From Mucilaginibacter hurinus (GTDB lineage Bacteria > Bacteroidota > Bacteroidia > Sphingobacteriales > Sphingobacteriaceae), in NCBI RefSeq assembly GCF_003324525.1, contig NZ_QGDC01000002.1, forward strand, positions 512,801-576,800: a stretch of 64,000 nt of DNA, written 5' to 3'. A program made the position numbers and the translations under genes. The notes under the pieces were generated by a model, which saw only the letters and a program-made list of their open reading frames with translations, was not told the origin of the DNA and did no database searches. Positions 1-8,390 of this stretch are shown here, in pieces (position 1 is the first letter of the stretch; every line of letters begins with the position of its first letter).

Positions 1-44
1 AAAGACTATCTTAGTGTAATTCGCAGCTTGTACATTGTAAATTA

Positions 45-52
45 TATATTTG
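45..52 (+). promoter_or_regulatory. -7 promoter box, dihydroorotase
   Basis: TATATTTG matches the Bacteroidota -7 consensus TAnnTTTG. Its last base is four bases before the ATG at 57, so transcription would start at or next to the start codon and give a leaderless message. No convincing -33 element is seen. Confidence 0.5.
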
Positions 53-56
53 CCCT

Positions 57-1394
57 ATGTCATCTATCCTTATTAAAACAGCAACTATAGTAAACGAAGG
101 CACCCAAACGGTGGCTGATGTGCTTGTGAAAAACGGCTTTATTGAACGCATTGACAGTACGATTGATATGCGGGCAGATGAAGAGATAAATGCCGAAGGT
201 TTACACCTGCTTCCCGGCGCAATTGACGACCAGGTGCACTTTCGTGAACCGGGATTAACCTACAAAGCAGATATTTATACCGAATCGCGCGCGGCAGTAG
301 CCGGTGGCATTACTTCGTTTATGGAAATGCCGAACACGGTGCCAAACACCTTAACGCAAACCCTGCTTGAAGAAAAGTACCAGATAGCTTCGCAGCAGTC
401 AATGGCCAACTACTCTTTTTTTATGGGCGCAAGCAACGATAATTTAGACGAAGTGCTGCGAACTAACGCTGCTGACGTTTGCGGGGTTAAAGTATTTATG
501 GGTTCATCAACAGGCAATATGCTGGTTGATAACCCCGGCACGCTGGAAAAATTGTTTGCTCAATCACCTATGCTTATCGCCACGCATTGCGAGGACGAAG
601 CAACCATTAAGGCCAACCTGGCGCAATACAAAGAAAAATTGGGAGATGAAATTACAATAGAATACCATCCAATTATCCGCAGTGCCGAGGCTTGTTACCT
701 GTCGTCATCAATGGCGGTAGAACTGGCGAAGAAACATGGTACCCGGCTGCATATACTGCATATTTCAACAGAAAAAGAAACGCACCTGTTTGATAACGCG
801 ACGCCCTTAAAGGATAAACGTATTACCGCCGAAGCCTGCGTACATCACCTGTGGTTTACCGATGCTGACTATGCAACAAAAGGTAACCTGATAAAATGGA
901 ACCCGGCAGTAAAAACAGCTACCGACCGTGAAGGTATACTGAAAGCAGTGCTTGACGGACGCATAGATGTTATAGCTACTGACCATGCCCCTCATACAAG
1001 TGAGGAAAAAGCGCAGCCTTATTTGCAAGCGCCCTCCGGCGGGCCGCTGGTGCAGCACGCTTTGCCGGCACTGTTAGAACTATATAAGCGAGGCAAAATA
1101 TCGTTAGAACAAATTGCCGAAAAAACCGCGCACAACGTTGCTACCTGTTTCCGGATTGAAAAACGCGGATTTATACGGGAAGGTTACTGGGCCGACCTTG
1201 CGCTGGTAAACCTTGACGCGCCCTGGACAGTAAGTAAAAATAACATCCTGTATAAATGCGGTTGGAGCCCGTTTGAAGGCGACACATTTAACTCGTCGGT
1301 TGTCAGCACTATCGTATCAGGGCACCTGGCGTGGCATAATGGGCGCTTTCATAAAGCTTTCGCCGGCGAGCGGTTAAAGTTTAACCCTCAATAA
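57..1394 (+). CDS. pyrC: dihydroorotase (class I, Bacteroidota type)
   Basis: A 445-residue cyclic amidohydrolase, expected to close carbamoyl-aspartate to dihydroorotate in pyrimidine synthesis. The TIM-barrel metal site is visible: DDQVHFREPG at 57-66, Lys145 in GVKVFMGSSTG (candidate carboxylated bridging lysine), His177 in ATHCEDE, His232/His235 in HILHIST, and Asp309 in ATDHAPH. The first histidine of the usual HxH pair is glutamine (Gln59). I believe related Bacteroidota dihydroorotases share this, but could not check. Length is normal for the family. Allantoinase or another class I amidohydrolase is the alternative; the MGSSTGNMLV segment favours dihydroorotase. The ATG follows a -7 box by four bases. 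Confidence 0.9.
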   Translation: MSSILIKTATIVNEGTQTVADVLVKNGFIERIDSTIDMRADEEINAEGLHLLPGAIDDQVHFREPGLTYKADIYTESRAAVAGGITSFMEMPNTVPNTLTQTLLEEKYQIASQQSMANYSFFMGASNDNLDEVLRTNAADVCGVKVFMGSSTGNMLVDNPGTLEKLFAQSPMLIATHCEDEATIKANLAQYKEKLGDEITIEYHPIIRSAEACYLSSSMAVELAKKHGTRLHILHISTEKETHLFDNATPLKDKRITAEACVHHLWFTDADYATKGNLIKWNPAVKTATDREGILKAVLDGRIDVIATDHAPHTSEEKAQPYLQAPSGGPLVQHALPALLELYKRGKISLEQIAEKTAHNVATCFRIEKRGFIREGYWADLALVNLDAPWTVSKNNILYKCGWSPFEGDTFNSSVVSTIVSGHLAWHNGRFHKAFAGERLKFNPQ

Positions 1395-1421
1395 ATCTGC
1401 GGCAAGGGAGATTTATTGAAC

Positions 1422-1880
1422 CTATGCCTGTTTATTTTCGGGCGAAGCTGAGCGGTGTTGTTCCAATAGCTTTTTTAACCCGCCCATTACCCCTTGCCAG
1501 TTCTCTTCCGAGTGCTCTTTTTGAGCCTGGTCTTTTACACCATCCTGGGTTATGGTTAACGTGGTTATACCATTGGCCTCTTCCAGGTTATAACTTACGT
1601 TGTGGTAGTTTTCGGGCTTATCCTCTGTACCGCTCATGCTGCTCCAATAGGTATAGGTTACGTGCTTTAAGGGTTCAATGCTTGTTATTACGCCCTTGTC
1701 TTCATACATCTTACCCTCCCACTCGCCGCGCCAGTAAATGGGGCTTCCTTCTTTCCAGTCGGTAACGAGGTCTGTTCCAAAAAAATATTGTTTTACTATG
1801 GCCGGGTCAGTAAGTCCTTTCCAAACTTCGGTGGCAGGTGCATTAAAATCAATAGTGGTTGTTAGCGTTTGATCTTTCAT
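1422..1880 (-). CDS. SRPBCC/AHSA1-family protein
   Basis: About 152 residues, with the family start (TTTIDFNAPATEVWKGLTDPAIVKQYFFGTD) and the closing helix around ENWQGVMGGLKKLLEQ. The fold binds hydrophobic ligands; the subgroup is related to the Hsp90 activator Aha1, but the ligand and function here are unknown. A TTG lies three codons upstream in frame, but the ATG at 1880 is the better start. It is cytoplasmic, with no signal peptide. It is convergent with the dihydroorotase gene, 27 bases between the stops, and the next gene upstream is a WYL regulator on the same strand. Confidence 0.85.
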   Translation of the reverse strand: MKDQTLTTTIDFNAPATEVWKGLTDPAIVKQYFFGTDLVTDWKEGSPIYWRGEWEGKMYEDKGVITSIEPLKHVTYTYWSSMSGTEDKPENYHNVSYNLEEANGITTLTITQDGVKDQAQKEHSEENWQGVMGGLKKLLEQHRSASPENKQA

Positions 1881-1992
1881 CGGTATCAATTTTTATAAGT
1901 AAATAACAAAAACATTGCCAGCTATGTACATACAAATGCCGGTTATGCAAAGTAAAATACTGCATTGACAACCCTATGTCAGCAGGAAAAAA

Positions 1993-2940
1993 TTATTGAG
2001 CTAGTTTTTTAGCAATAGCCGCGGCAAGCGCCCTCACGCGTTCCTGCAGGGATGCCGGACTTATAATTTGCGCATGGTCAGCAAACATCATATACCAACG
2101 GGCAAAGCCCTCTGGGGACCCACTTAAAAAAGTCATTACCACGGCGTCCTTTTCTAATTTTTCGGAAATGAAACCGTTATAATATTTCTGCTGATTGAGG
2201 TGTACCTGTATTGACTTATCCACCTTCATCACTATTGTGTGTAGTTCGCGTTCGTGGGCGGTTTGTGCTATATAATCTTTTAATGTGGGGTGTTGCCCGG
2301 TGTAAACGGCGTCAGTTAAAGTGACACTTCGTATGCGGTCAAGCCTGAAATCGCGATAATCCCCGCGCATACGGCACCAGGCTATCAGGTGCCAGTAACT
2401 GTCCAGGTAAAAAACCCCTACCGGTTCAACATCCCGCTTGGTTTGCTCCTGGCTGTGCAGGGCAAAGTAATCAAGCTTAAGTACGCTTTTTTGACCGATG
2501 GCAGTTAAGATCACCTGTATATGATCTTTATTATCGGCGCGCAACTGGTTATGGCTTTTTATAACCTCTATATTGCTGTCCATATCTTCCAGCAAATCTT
2601 TCTCGGCAGTACGCAGTACAGCCCGTATCTTGTACATGGCCGATTTATGGTGCGCCATGGTTGACCGATCGGTAAGCTTTTCAATAAATTTTTCGGCCGT
2701 TAAAAATGCCGTTGCTTCCTCTTTGGTGAACATTACCGGTGGCAGCCGGTAGCCATCCATAATAGAGTAACCCACGCCGGCTTCGCCAATAAGCGGAATG
2801 CCCGCCTCTTCAAGTGTTTTTACATCGCGGTAAACAGTGCGCAGGCTAATTCCAAAACGTTCGGCAATATCAGCTGCTTTAACTACCCTGCGCGATTGCA
2901 ATTGTATCAAAATTGCTGATATACGGTCTATACGGTTCAT
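1993..2940 (-). CDS. WYL-domain transcriptional regulator (YafY-like)
   Basis: A 315-residue protein with an N-terminal winged helix at about 5-60 (recognition part AERFGISLRTVYRDVKTLEEAG) and a WYL domain around 140-215 (PVGVFYLDSYWHLIAWCRMRGDYRDFRLDRI). A C-terminal WCX-like region follows. WYL domains sense small ligands or nucleic acids and occur in metabolic and defence regulators. Here the neighbours are an SRPBCC protein on the same strand and a DUF2007 gene divergently, and no defence genes are near, so a stress or metabolic role is more likely. Its ligand cannot be told from sequence. Confidence 0.88.
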   Translation of the reverse strand: MNRIDRISAILIQLQSRRVVKAADIAERFGISLRTVYRDVKTLEEAGIPLIGEAGVGYSIMDGYRLPPVMFTKEEATAFLTAEKFIEKLTDRSTMAHHKSAMYKIRAVLRTAEKDLLEDMDSNIEVIKSHNQLRADNKDHIQVILTAIGQKSVLKLDYFALHSQEQTKRDVEPVGVFYLDSYWHLIAWCRMRGDYRDFRLDRIRSVTLTDAVYTGQHPTLKDYIAQTAHERELHTIVMKVDKSIQVHLNQQKYYNGFISEKLEKDAVVMTFLSGSPEGFARWYMMFADHAQIISPASLQERVRALAAAIAKKLAQ

Positions 2941-2992
2941 TACTTACCAAAATAAATAAAAACAAACTATATTGTACCAAATAACCTTAAAT

Positions 2993-3238
2993 ATGAACGA
3001 CGACGACAAAATAGTAACCCTGGCTTCATATTACGACCCGATGCTGGCGGAAATCATCCGTGGAAGGCTGGAAGCTAATAGTATACCATGTTTTATAGCT
3101 GATGGCAACACCATTAATGCCAACCCTTTGTACAACCAGGCTATTGGTGGCATTAAAATAAAAGTATTTGAACACGACCTTGAACGATGCCGGGAAATTT
3201 TGGCGGAGGATAATTCGGCCGGCCTGCCGCCCGAATAA
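2993..3238 (+). CDS. DUF2007 small protein
   Basis: About 81 residues from the ATG at 2993; a TTG seven codons upstream is less likely. It matches the DUF2007 pattern: a segment on residue exposure to ligand or partner (YYDPMLAEIIRGRLEANSIP), a glycine turn (QAIGGIKIKVFEHD) and a final helix (ERCREILAED). The fold is of the ferredoxin-like signal-transducer type, but the role is unknown. It is divergent from the WYL regulator, so the two may share an intergenic promoter region. Confidence 0.8.
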   Translation: MNDDDKIVTLASYYDPMLAEIIRGRLEANSIPCFIADGNTINANPLYNQAIGGIKIKVFEHDLERCREILAEDNSAGLPPE

Positions 3239-3298
3239 TTAGTTTGGGTGCAAACAAAACGTTTTATAACCTGTAATTACTTAAATATCAACCAATTC

Positions 3299-4303
3299 AT
3301 GCTAAACCGTCGTGCGTTTATAACAAAGTCGGCCATCGGCGTATCGTCGGTAGCTGCCGCTCAACTCATCCATCTGCCGGTATTTGCGGCTACGCCGCCT
3401 GATAACACGCTTGTAATATCCACATGGGATTTTGGCATAGCGGCAAACCAGGCCGCCTGGAAAGTATTGCAACAAGGCGGCCGGGCTTTAGACGCTGTTG
3501 AAACCGGCGTAAAAGTAGCCGAAGAAGACCTGGATAACCACACGGTAGGCCGGGCCGGTTATCCTGACCGCGAAGGTCGTGTTACACTGGATGCCTGCAT
3601 TATGGACGAATATGGCAATTGCGGCTCGGTAGCGGCGCTTGAGAATATAGCCCACCCTATTGCCGTAGCCCGGTTGGTAATGGAAAAAACGCCGCACGTG
3701 ATGCTTGTGGGCCAAGGTGCCATGCAATTTGCGGTGCAGCAGGGCTTTAAAAACGAGAAGCTTTTAACCCCCGAAGCAGAGGCTGCCTGGAAAGAATGGC
3801 TAAAAGACAAAACCTACAAACCGCCTGTTAATATTGAAAACAAAAAAAAGCCGGGGAGCCGTTATAATCATGACACCATAGGCATGCTGGCTATTGATAG
3901 CAAAGGAAACATTTCGGGCGCATGCTCAACCAGCGGACTGGCGTTTAAAATGCGCGGACGCGTGGGCGACAGCCCTATAATTGGCGCGGGCCTGTTTGTT
4001 GACAATGAGGTTGGCGCCGCTACCGCAACAGGCGTAGGCGAAGAGGTTATACGCGTTGCAGGCAGCGCACTTATAGTGGAGCTTATGCGGCAGGGATACC
4101 CGCCGAAAGCCGCCTGCAAAGAGGTTGTTGAGCGTATTATAAAAAAACGAAAAGATGCTGTAAAAGATTCGCAGGTGGGTTTTTTAGCCATCAATAAAAA
4201 GGGTGAGTATGGTGCCTACGCCATACAAAATGATTTTACCTTTGCAGTATCAACCAGCCGGAAACAGGATATCCTGGTTACTGCTACAAGCTATTATAAA
4301 TAA
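3299..4303 (+). CDS. N4-(beta-N-acetylglucosaminyl)-L-asparaginase, Tat-exported
   Basis: A 334-residue N-terminal-nucleophile hydrolase that should cleave the GlcNAc-Asn link left after glycoprotein breakdown. The autoprocessing site is HDTIGM: the precursor would split before Thr193, which becomes the nucleophile. The downstream GACSTSGLAFKMRGRVGDSPIIGAG substrate loop is intact. The N terminus NRRAFITKS plus a hydrophobic stretch and VFA-A looks like a twin-arginine signal, so the enzyme is probably periplasmic. A GTG 17 codons upstream is in frame, but the ATG at 3299 places the signal peptide correctly. CutC follows, 35 bases downstream. Confidence 0.9.
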   Translation: MLNRRAFITKSAIGVSSVAAAQLIHLPVFAATPPDNTLVISTWDFGIAANQAAWKVLQQGGRALDAVETGVKVAEEDLDNHTVGRAGYPDREGRVTLDACIMDEYGNCGSVAALENIAHPIAVARLVMEKTPHVMLVGQGAMQFAVQQGFKNEKLLTPEAEAAWKEWLKDKTYKPPVNIENKKKPGSRYNHDTIGMLAIDSKGNISGACSTSGLAFKMRGRVGDSPIIGAGLFVDNEVGAATATGVGEEVIRVAGSALIVELMRQGYPPKAACKEVVERIIKKRKDAVKDSQVGFLAINKKGEYGAYAIQNDFTFAVSTSRKQDILVTATSYYK

Positions 4304-4338
4304 TTTTGATAACTGTTTAACAACTGCAGGGCAACCAT

Positions 4339-5082
4339 ATGGTATCACTTGAAGTTTGTGCCAACTCTACAGAATCAGCTATTGCAGCCCAGGAAGGCGG
4401 CGCTATACGTGTTGAGTTATGCGATAACCTGCACGAAGGCGGCACTACGCCGTCGCCGGGCCACATCCTGTTATCGCGCAAATTGCTGCATATACGTTTA
4501 TATGCATTGATAAGGCCACGCGGTGGCGATTTCTTGTATAACGACCGTGAGTTTGAAGTGATGCAGGCCGACGTACGCCATTGCATTGAGGCGGGTTGCG
4601 ACGGTATTGTGATAGGCATACTAAATGCGCAGGGGCATGTAGACAAAGAGCGCTGCAGCGTATTGGTGCGGATGGCCAAGCAATTTGGCCTGGGTGTGAC
4701 GTTTCACCGGGCGTTTGATGTATGTGCTGACCTATACCAGGCACTTGAAGATATTATTGAAATTGGCTGCGAGCGCATACTTACATCCGGCGGCAAAACT
4801 ACTGCCATAGAGGGCGCCACCATTATATCTCATTTGGTTGAGCAGGCGGCCGGCCGTATAAGCATTATGCCCGGCTGCGGCATAAGCGAACAAAACGTAG
4901 CCGACCTGGTACATTTTACCGGTGTAACCGAAGTGCATTCATCAGCCAAAATACATGTGCAAAGCAAAATGGAATACCGTAATGACCATATTATTATGGG
5001 CAGCTATTATGGCGACGAATCAAACTATAATATCACTGATTCAGAACGGGTAAGGGAGCTTTTGCGGCTGGCTAATTCATAA
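4339..5082 (+). CDS. cutC: copper homeostasis protein CutC
   Basis: A 247-residue TIM barrel of the CutC family, full length. Family signatures are the start (LEVCANSTESAIAAQEGGAIRVELCDNL), EGGTTPSPG, RPRGGDF and TSGG near 155. The name derives from copper-sensitive E. coli mutants, but the biochemical activity is unresolved. It sits 35 bases after the exported asparaginase on the same strand, so they may be cotranscribed. No metal-responsive site is evident upstream. Confidence 0.92.
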   Translation: MVSLEVCANSTESAIAAQEGGAIRVELCDNLHEGGTTPSPGHILLSRKLLHIRLYALIRPRGGDFLYNDREFEVMQADVRHCIEAGCDGIVIGILNAQGHVDKERCSVLVRMAKQFGLGVTFHRAFDVCADLYQALEDIIEIGCERILTSGGKTTAIEGATIISHLVEQAAGRISIMPGCGISEQNVADLVHFTGVTEVHSSAKIHVQSKMEYRNDHIIMGSYYGDESNYNITDSERVRELLRLANS

Positions 5083-5181
5083 CTTTTGCCCATAGTTGAT
5101 GTTTCACGGAGAATAGTTAATACAATCTACAACGCATGAAATCTCATCTATGGTATACCTACCGTTAACGACACACAGGAT

Positions 5182-5652
5182 CTAATACTCCAGCGGAATA
5201 ATCGGCTCTTTTTTACTGGTAGACATGATCATCATGGTATGGAAGGTTTTAACCACGCTGATACGGCTTATCTTTTCCATAATCAACTGCTCGTATGATT
5301 TGATGTCGCGCACGTATACTTTAAGTAAAAAATCGCACTGGCCGGTAACGTGATGGCATTCCGTTACTTCTTTTATCTTCTGTATCTCCTCTAAAAACAC
5401 CTGTATGGTATTGTTCTTATGAAAATCAAGCGATACCTGGATAAATGTTTTAATACCCAGGCCAAGCTTTTCCTCGTCAACAAGGGCATGATAGCTTTTG
5501 ATGTATTCTGAGTTTTCCAGTTTACGTACACGCTCCAGCGTTGGTGCCGGCGACAGGCCGATTTCATTGGATAACTGCAGGTTGGTTATCCGTCCATTCT
5601 CCTGTAAGATTTTTAAAATCTGAAGATCTATTTTGTCAATTTCGGCAGCCAT
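5182..5652 (-). CDS. Lrp/AsnC-family transcriptional regulator
   Basis: A 156-residue feast/famine regulator. The N-terminal helix-turn-helix covers about 5-60 (ILQENGRITNLQLSNEIGLSPAPTLERVRKLE) and the C-terminal RAM ligand-binding domain about 70-150 (with ECHHVTGQCDFLLKVYVRD). Such proteins form octamers and answer to amino acids. It is divergent from the Nramp-UspA gene, with 185 bases between them. Its own -7 box lies only seven bases before the ATG. Confidence 0.9.
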   Translation of the reverse strand: MAAEIDKIDLQILKILQENGRITNLQLSNEIGLSPAPTLERVRKLENSEYIKSYHALVDEEKLGLGIKTFIQVSLDFHKNNTIQVFLEEIQKIKEVTECHHVTGQCDFLLKVYVRDIKSYEQLIMEKISRISVVKTFHTMMIMSTSKKEPIIPLEY

Positions 5653-5659
5653 GATAGTG

Positions 5660-5667
5660 CAAATATA
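5660..5667 (-). promoter_or_regulatory. -7 promoter box, Lrp-family gene
   Basis: On the minus strand the box reads TATATTTG, a full TAnnTTTG match. It ends eight bases from the ATG at 5652, giving a message with almost no leader. A TTTTG about 17 bases upstream could be the -33 element. Confidence 0.5.
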
Positions 5668-5736
5668 GGCTTTTCAATCCCCAACAAAATTAAATTTTTT
5701 AAGAGTTTGGTTTCACAAAAATTAATTTTATACAAT

Positions 5737-5754
5737 AATTAGATAAGTCTAATT
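5737..5754. promoter_or_regulatory. palindromic candidate operator upstream of mntH
   Basis: AATTAGATAAGTCTAATT is a perfect 7-base inverted repeat around a 4-base spacer. It overlies the expected -33 region of the mntH promoter, and a further half-site-like TTAATTAGA follows at 5758-5766. The position and shape fit a metalloregulator site of the MntR/DtxR type, but no such regulator is in the window. The adjacent Lrp-family protein is another candidate binder. Confidence 0.45.
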
Positions 5755-5762
5755 TTGTTAAT

Positions 5763-5770
5763 TAGATTTG
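5763..5770 (+). promoter_or_regulatory. -7 promoter box, mntH
   Basis: TAGATTTG matches TAnnTTTG. It lies nine bases after the AATTAGA palindrome, so a protein bound there would block the promoter. The leader to the ATG at 5838 would be about 63 bases. Confidence 0.45.
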
Positions 5771-5837
5771 CATAATTTAAACTATAACTCTATAATTACG
5801 TTTAGCATCTGCATCTATAGTTAAACAAGCACAGTAA

Positions 5838-7724
5838 ATGGCGTTAAAGCACACCGAATCATTAAGCGATGTACACAACAGCGTAGGTACAGAAAATAAA
5901 ACCGGCTGGCGCAAAGTACTGGCCTTTTTAGGTCCGGCATACCTGGTTAGCGTTGGCTATATGGATCCCGGTAACTGGGCAACTGATATTGCCGGCGGCA
6001 GCGCGTTCGGGTACCGTTTATTATGGGTGTTGCTGGCATCAAACTTAATGGCACTGCTGCTACAGTCATTAAGCGCAAGGCTTGGCATAGTGCGCGGGCT
6101 CGATCTGGCGCAGGCCTCAAAAAATGCATATCCGCGTTTTGTAAACTTTTGCTTATATATACTGGCGCAGGTAGCCATCATTGCCTGCGACCTGGCCGAG
6201 ATAATCGGGATGGCTATAGGCCTTAACCTGCTGTTTGATTTGCCTTTGCTGTGGGGGGTGTTGTTAACTATAACAGATACCATACTGTTGCTTTTTTTAA
6301 TGAACAAAGGCATGCGTAAACTGGAGGCGTTCATTGTATCAATGATATTCATTGTCGGCCTTTCGTTTTTAACCGAAATGTTTATTGTAAAGCCTGATGT
6401 GGTTGAGGTTGTTAAAGGCTTTACGCCGGGCAATCTTTCGGGCAGCGCGTTATACATCGCTATTGGTATTATTGGCGCAACCGTAATGCCGCATAACCTG
6501 TACCTGCACTCGGCATTGGTACAAACCCGTAAAATCAACCGCAGCGATGAGGGCATCAAATCATCCATCAAGTACAATTTTATTGATACGGTTATAGCGC
6601 TAAACCTGGCGTTTTTGGTAAATGCAGCGATATTGATACTGGCGGCAGGCGCCTTTTTCAGTAACGGGTATTTTGAGGTAGCCGAAATACAAGATGCCTA
6701 CAAACTGCTTGAGAATATTTTTGGCAAAACAGCGCCCGTGCTGTTCGCGGTGGCGCTGATAGCATCGGGCCAAAGCTCAACCATAACAGGCACGCTCGCG
6801 GGGCAAATTATTATGGAAGGTCATATTAATCTGCGCATTGAGCCATGGATGCGCAGGCTGCTGACACGCCTGCTGGCCATACTGCCCGCGGTTTTTACCA
6901 TTTTATATTTTGGCGAAAACGCCCTTGGCGATCTGCTGATATTAAGCCAGGTGGTGCTAAGCCTGCAATTGGGTTTTGCGGTAATCCCCCTGATACACTT
7001 TACGTCTGACAAGGCTAAAATGGGGAAATTTGCCATAGGGCCCGTAATAAAGATATTGGCCTGGATAAGCGCGATTATTATTGTTGGCCTGAATGTTAAG
7101 CTGGTAATAGAGCAAATATTAGGCTGGATAAATGACTATCCCAACGCGCGTATTGAGATATATACAATTGTGCTACCATTGGTAACCGGCGTGGGCCTGC
7201 TGCTATTATACGTAGTGTTGAAACCATTACTGTTTAACCGCCGCGAGCGCCCCAACCGCGTGCCCCATGGCGAGGCCACGGATATAGGCGGCATTGACCA
7301 GGTAGCCTACAAACATATTGGCATCACGCTCGACTTTTCAAAAAACGATCGCGACTCAATACGCCACGGCATTATGCAGGGTGGTAAAGTTGCGCGGTAT
7401 ACTCTTATACACGTGGTTGAAACGGCGGGGGCGCGCTATCATGGCACCGATGTGATGGATAGCGAAACGCAAAGCGATGTTAAAAACCTTGATAAATACG
7501 CCGCCGACCTGGTTAGTATGGGCTACCAGGTAACAGCTCGCATTGGCTATGGCTTGCCTGCCAATGCCATAGCTAAAATAGTGGCCCATGATAAAATTGA
7601 TTTTTTGGTTATGGGCTCGCACGGGCATAAGGCGCTTAAGGATCTGATATTCGGCACCACTGTAAACAGCGTGCGGCATATGGTGAGTATACCGGTGCTG
7701 GTGGTTAAACCGCAATCAAAATAA
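5838..7724 (+). CDS. mntH: Nramp divalent metal transporter fused to a UspA domain
   Basis: A 628-residue fusion. Residues about 25-465 are an Nramp transporter with roughly 11 membrane segments. The metal-binding motifs are intact: DPGN at 44-47 in TM1 and MPHN at 217-220 in TM6, predicting proton-coupled Mn(II)/Fe(II) uptake. Residues about 490-628 form a universal stress protein domain with the nucleotide-binding pattern GSHGHKALKDLIFGTT (G-x2-G-x9-G-S/T). The last membrane helix would place this domain in the cytoplasm, so it could gate transport by ATP or dimerisation; that is inference. Typical MntH is about 420-450 residues. A palindrome and a -7 box precede the gene. Confidence 0.93.
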   Translation: MALKHTESLSDVHNSVGTENKTGWRKVLAFLGPAYLVSVGYMDPGNWATDIAGGSAFGYRLLWVLLASNLMALLLQSLSARLGIVRGLDLAQASKNAYPRFVNFCLYILAQVAIIACDLAEIIGMAIGLNLLFDLPLLWGVLLTITDTILLLFLMNKGMRKLEAFIVSMIFIVGLSFLTEMFIVKPDVVEVVKGFTPGNLSGSALYIAIGIIGATVMPHNLYLHSALVQTRKINRSDEGIKSSIKYNFIDTVIALNLAFLVNAAILILAAGAFFSNGYFEVAEIQDAYKLLENIFGKTAPVLFAVALIASGQSSTITGTLAGQIIMEGHINLRIEPWMRRLLTRLLAILPAVFTILYFGENALGDLLILSQVVLSLQLGFAVIPLIHFTSDKAKMGKFAIGPVIKILAWISAIIIVGLNVKLVIEQILGWINDYPNARIEIYTIVLPLVTGVGLLLLYVVLKPLLFNRRERPNRVPHGEATDIGGIDQVAYKHIGITLDFSKNDRDSIRHGIMQGGKVARYTLIHVVETAGARYHGTDVMDSETQSDVKNLDKYAADLVSMGYQVTARIGYGLPANAIAKIVAHDKIDFLVMGSHGHKALKDLIFGTTVNSVRHMVSIPVLVVKPQSK

Positions 7725-7836
7725 TTTGCATATTTGCAGCTCACCTATAATCCCACCAGCATGGCAACATGCCCGGCTTGCTGCGCTACGGGTAAAACAA
7801 AGGCAGCATGGTTGAGTTTATAGTGTTTTAGTACTA

Positions 7837-8289
7837 ATGAGCCAGCAAGACATCTACATAAAAAATAAAAAAGCATATTTTGAATACCATATGCTTGAGG
7901 AGTATACCGCGGGCATTAAACTGCTGGGTACCGAAATTAAATCGATACGTGAAGGTAAGGCGAATATAAACGATGCGTTTTGCACATTTATAGACGGGCA
8001 ATTATACGTGCGCAACCTGCATATAGCAGAGTACAGCATGGGATCATTTTACAACCATGAAGCCAAGCGCGACAGGGTATTGTTGCTCAATAAAAAAGAA
8101 CTGAAAAAACTGCTGGTAAAAGGCGAAGAACGTGGGCTTACTATTATCCCGCTGGCCCTGTTTATCAGCGAGCGCGGCTTTGCCAAGCTAAAGATTGCGC
8201 TTGCACAGGGTAAAAAAACCTACGATAAACGCGAAACGCTGAAAGAGCGTGACGTAAAAGTGGAAATGGACCGGGCGATGAAACGCTAA
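7837..8289 (+). CDS. smpB: SsrA-binding protein SmpB
   Basis: 150 residues, the usual SmpB length, with the conserved oligonucleotide-binding barrel (KAYFEYHMLEEYTAGIKLLGTEIKSIREGKANI) and the basic C-terminal tail (GKKTYDKRETLKERD). It binds tmRNA and carries it to stalled ribosomes for trans-translation. The tmRNA gene itself is not in this window. It follows mntH by 112 bases in which I see no other feature. Confidence 0.97.
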   Translation: MSQQDIYIKNKKAYFEYHMLEEYTAGIKLLGTEIKSIREGKANINDAFCTFIDGQLYVRNLHIAEYSMGSFYNHEAKRDRVLLLNKKELKKLLVKGEERGLTIIPLALFISERGFAKLKIALAQGKKTYDKRETLKERDVKVEMDRAMKR

Positions 8290-8326
8290 CCCCCAACTGC
8301 CAAGGCAGCCGTTAAACTCTTTTAAT

Positions 8327-8362
8327 TGGCCTCACCCTACCCTCTCCAAAGGAGAGGGTTCT
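8327..8362. repeat. short palindromic repeat (CCCTCTCC type)
   Basis: CCCTCTCC, AAA, GGAGAGGG at 8340-8358 forms an 8-base hairpin, preceded by GGCCTCACCCTA. A related pair of sequences bounds the element at 43744-43884, and a decayed trace (GGGTTGGGTGAGG) lies near 54770. It probably belongs to a dispersed repeat family and lies between the convergent smpB and pcm genes, where it could also end transcription. Confidence 0.6.
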
Positions 8363-8390
8363 CTTTTGTTTTTCCAATCCTTTCCTTTAA

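Noticed and set aside
3361..4194. Several minus-strand ORFs of 60-108 codons over the asparaginase gene
   Set aside because: They are shadows of the coding strand in a GC-rich gene and show no family signature or start context.
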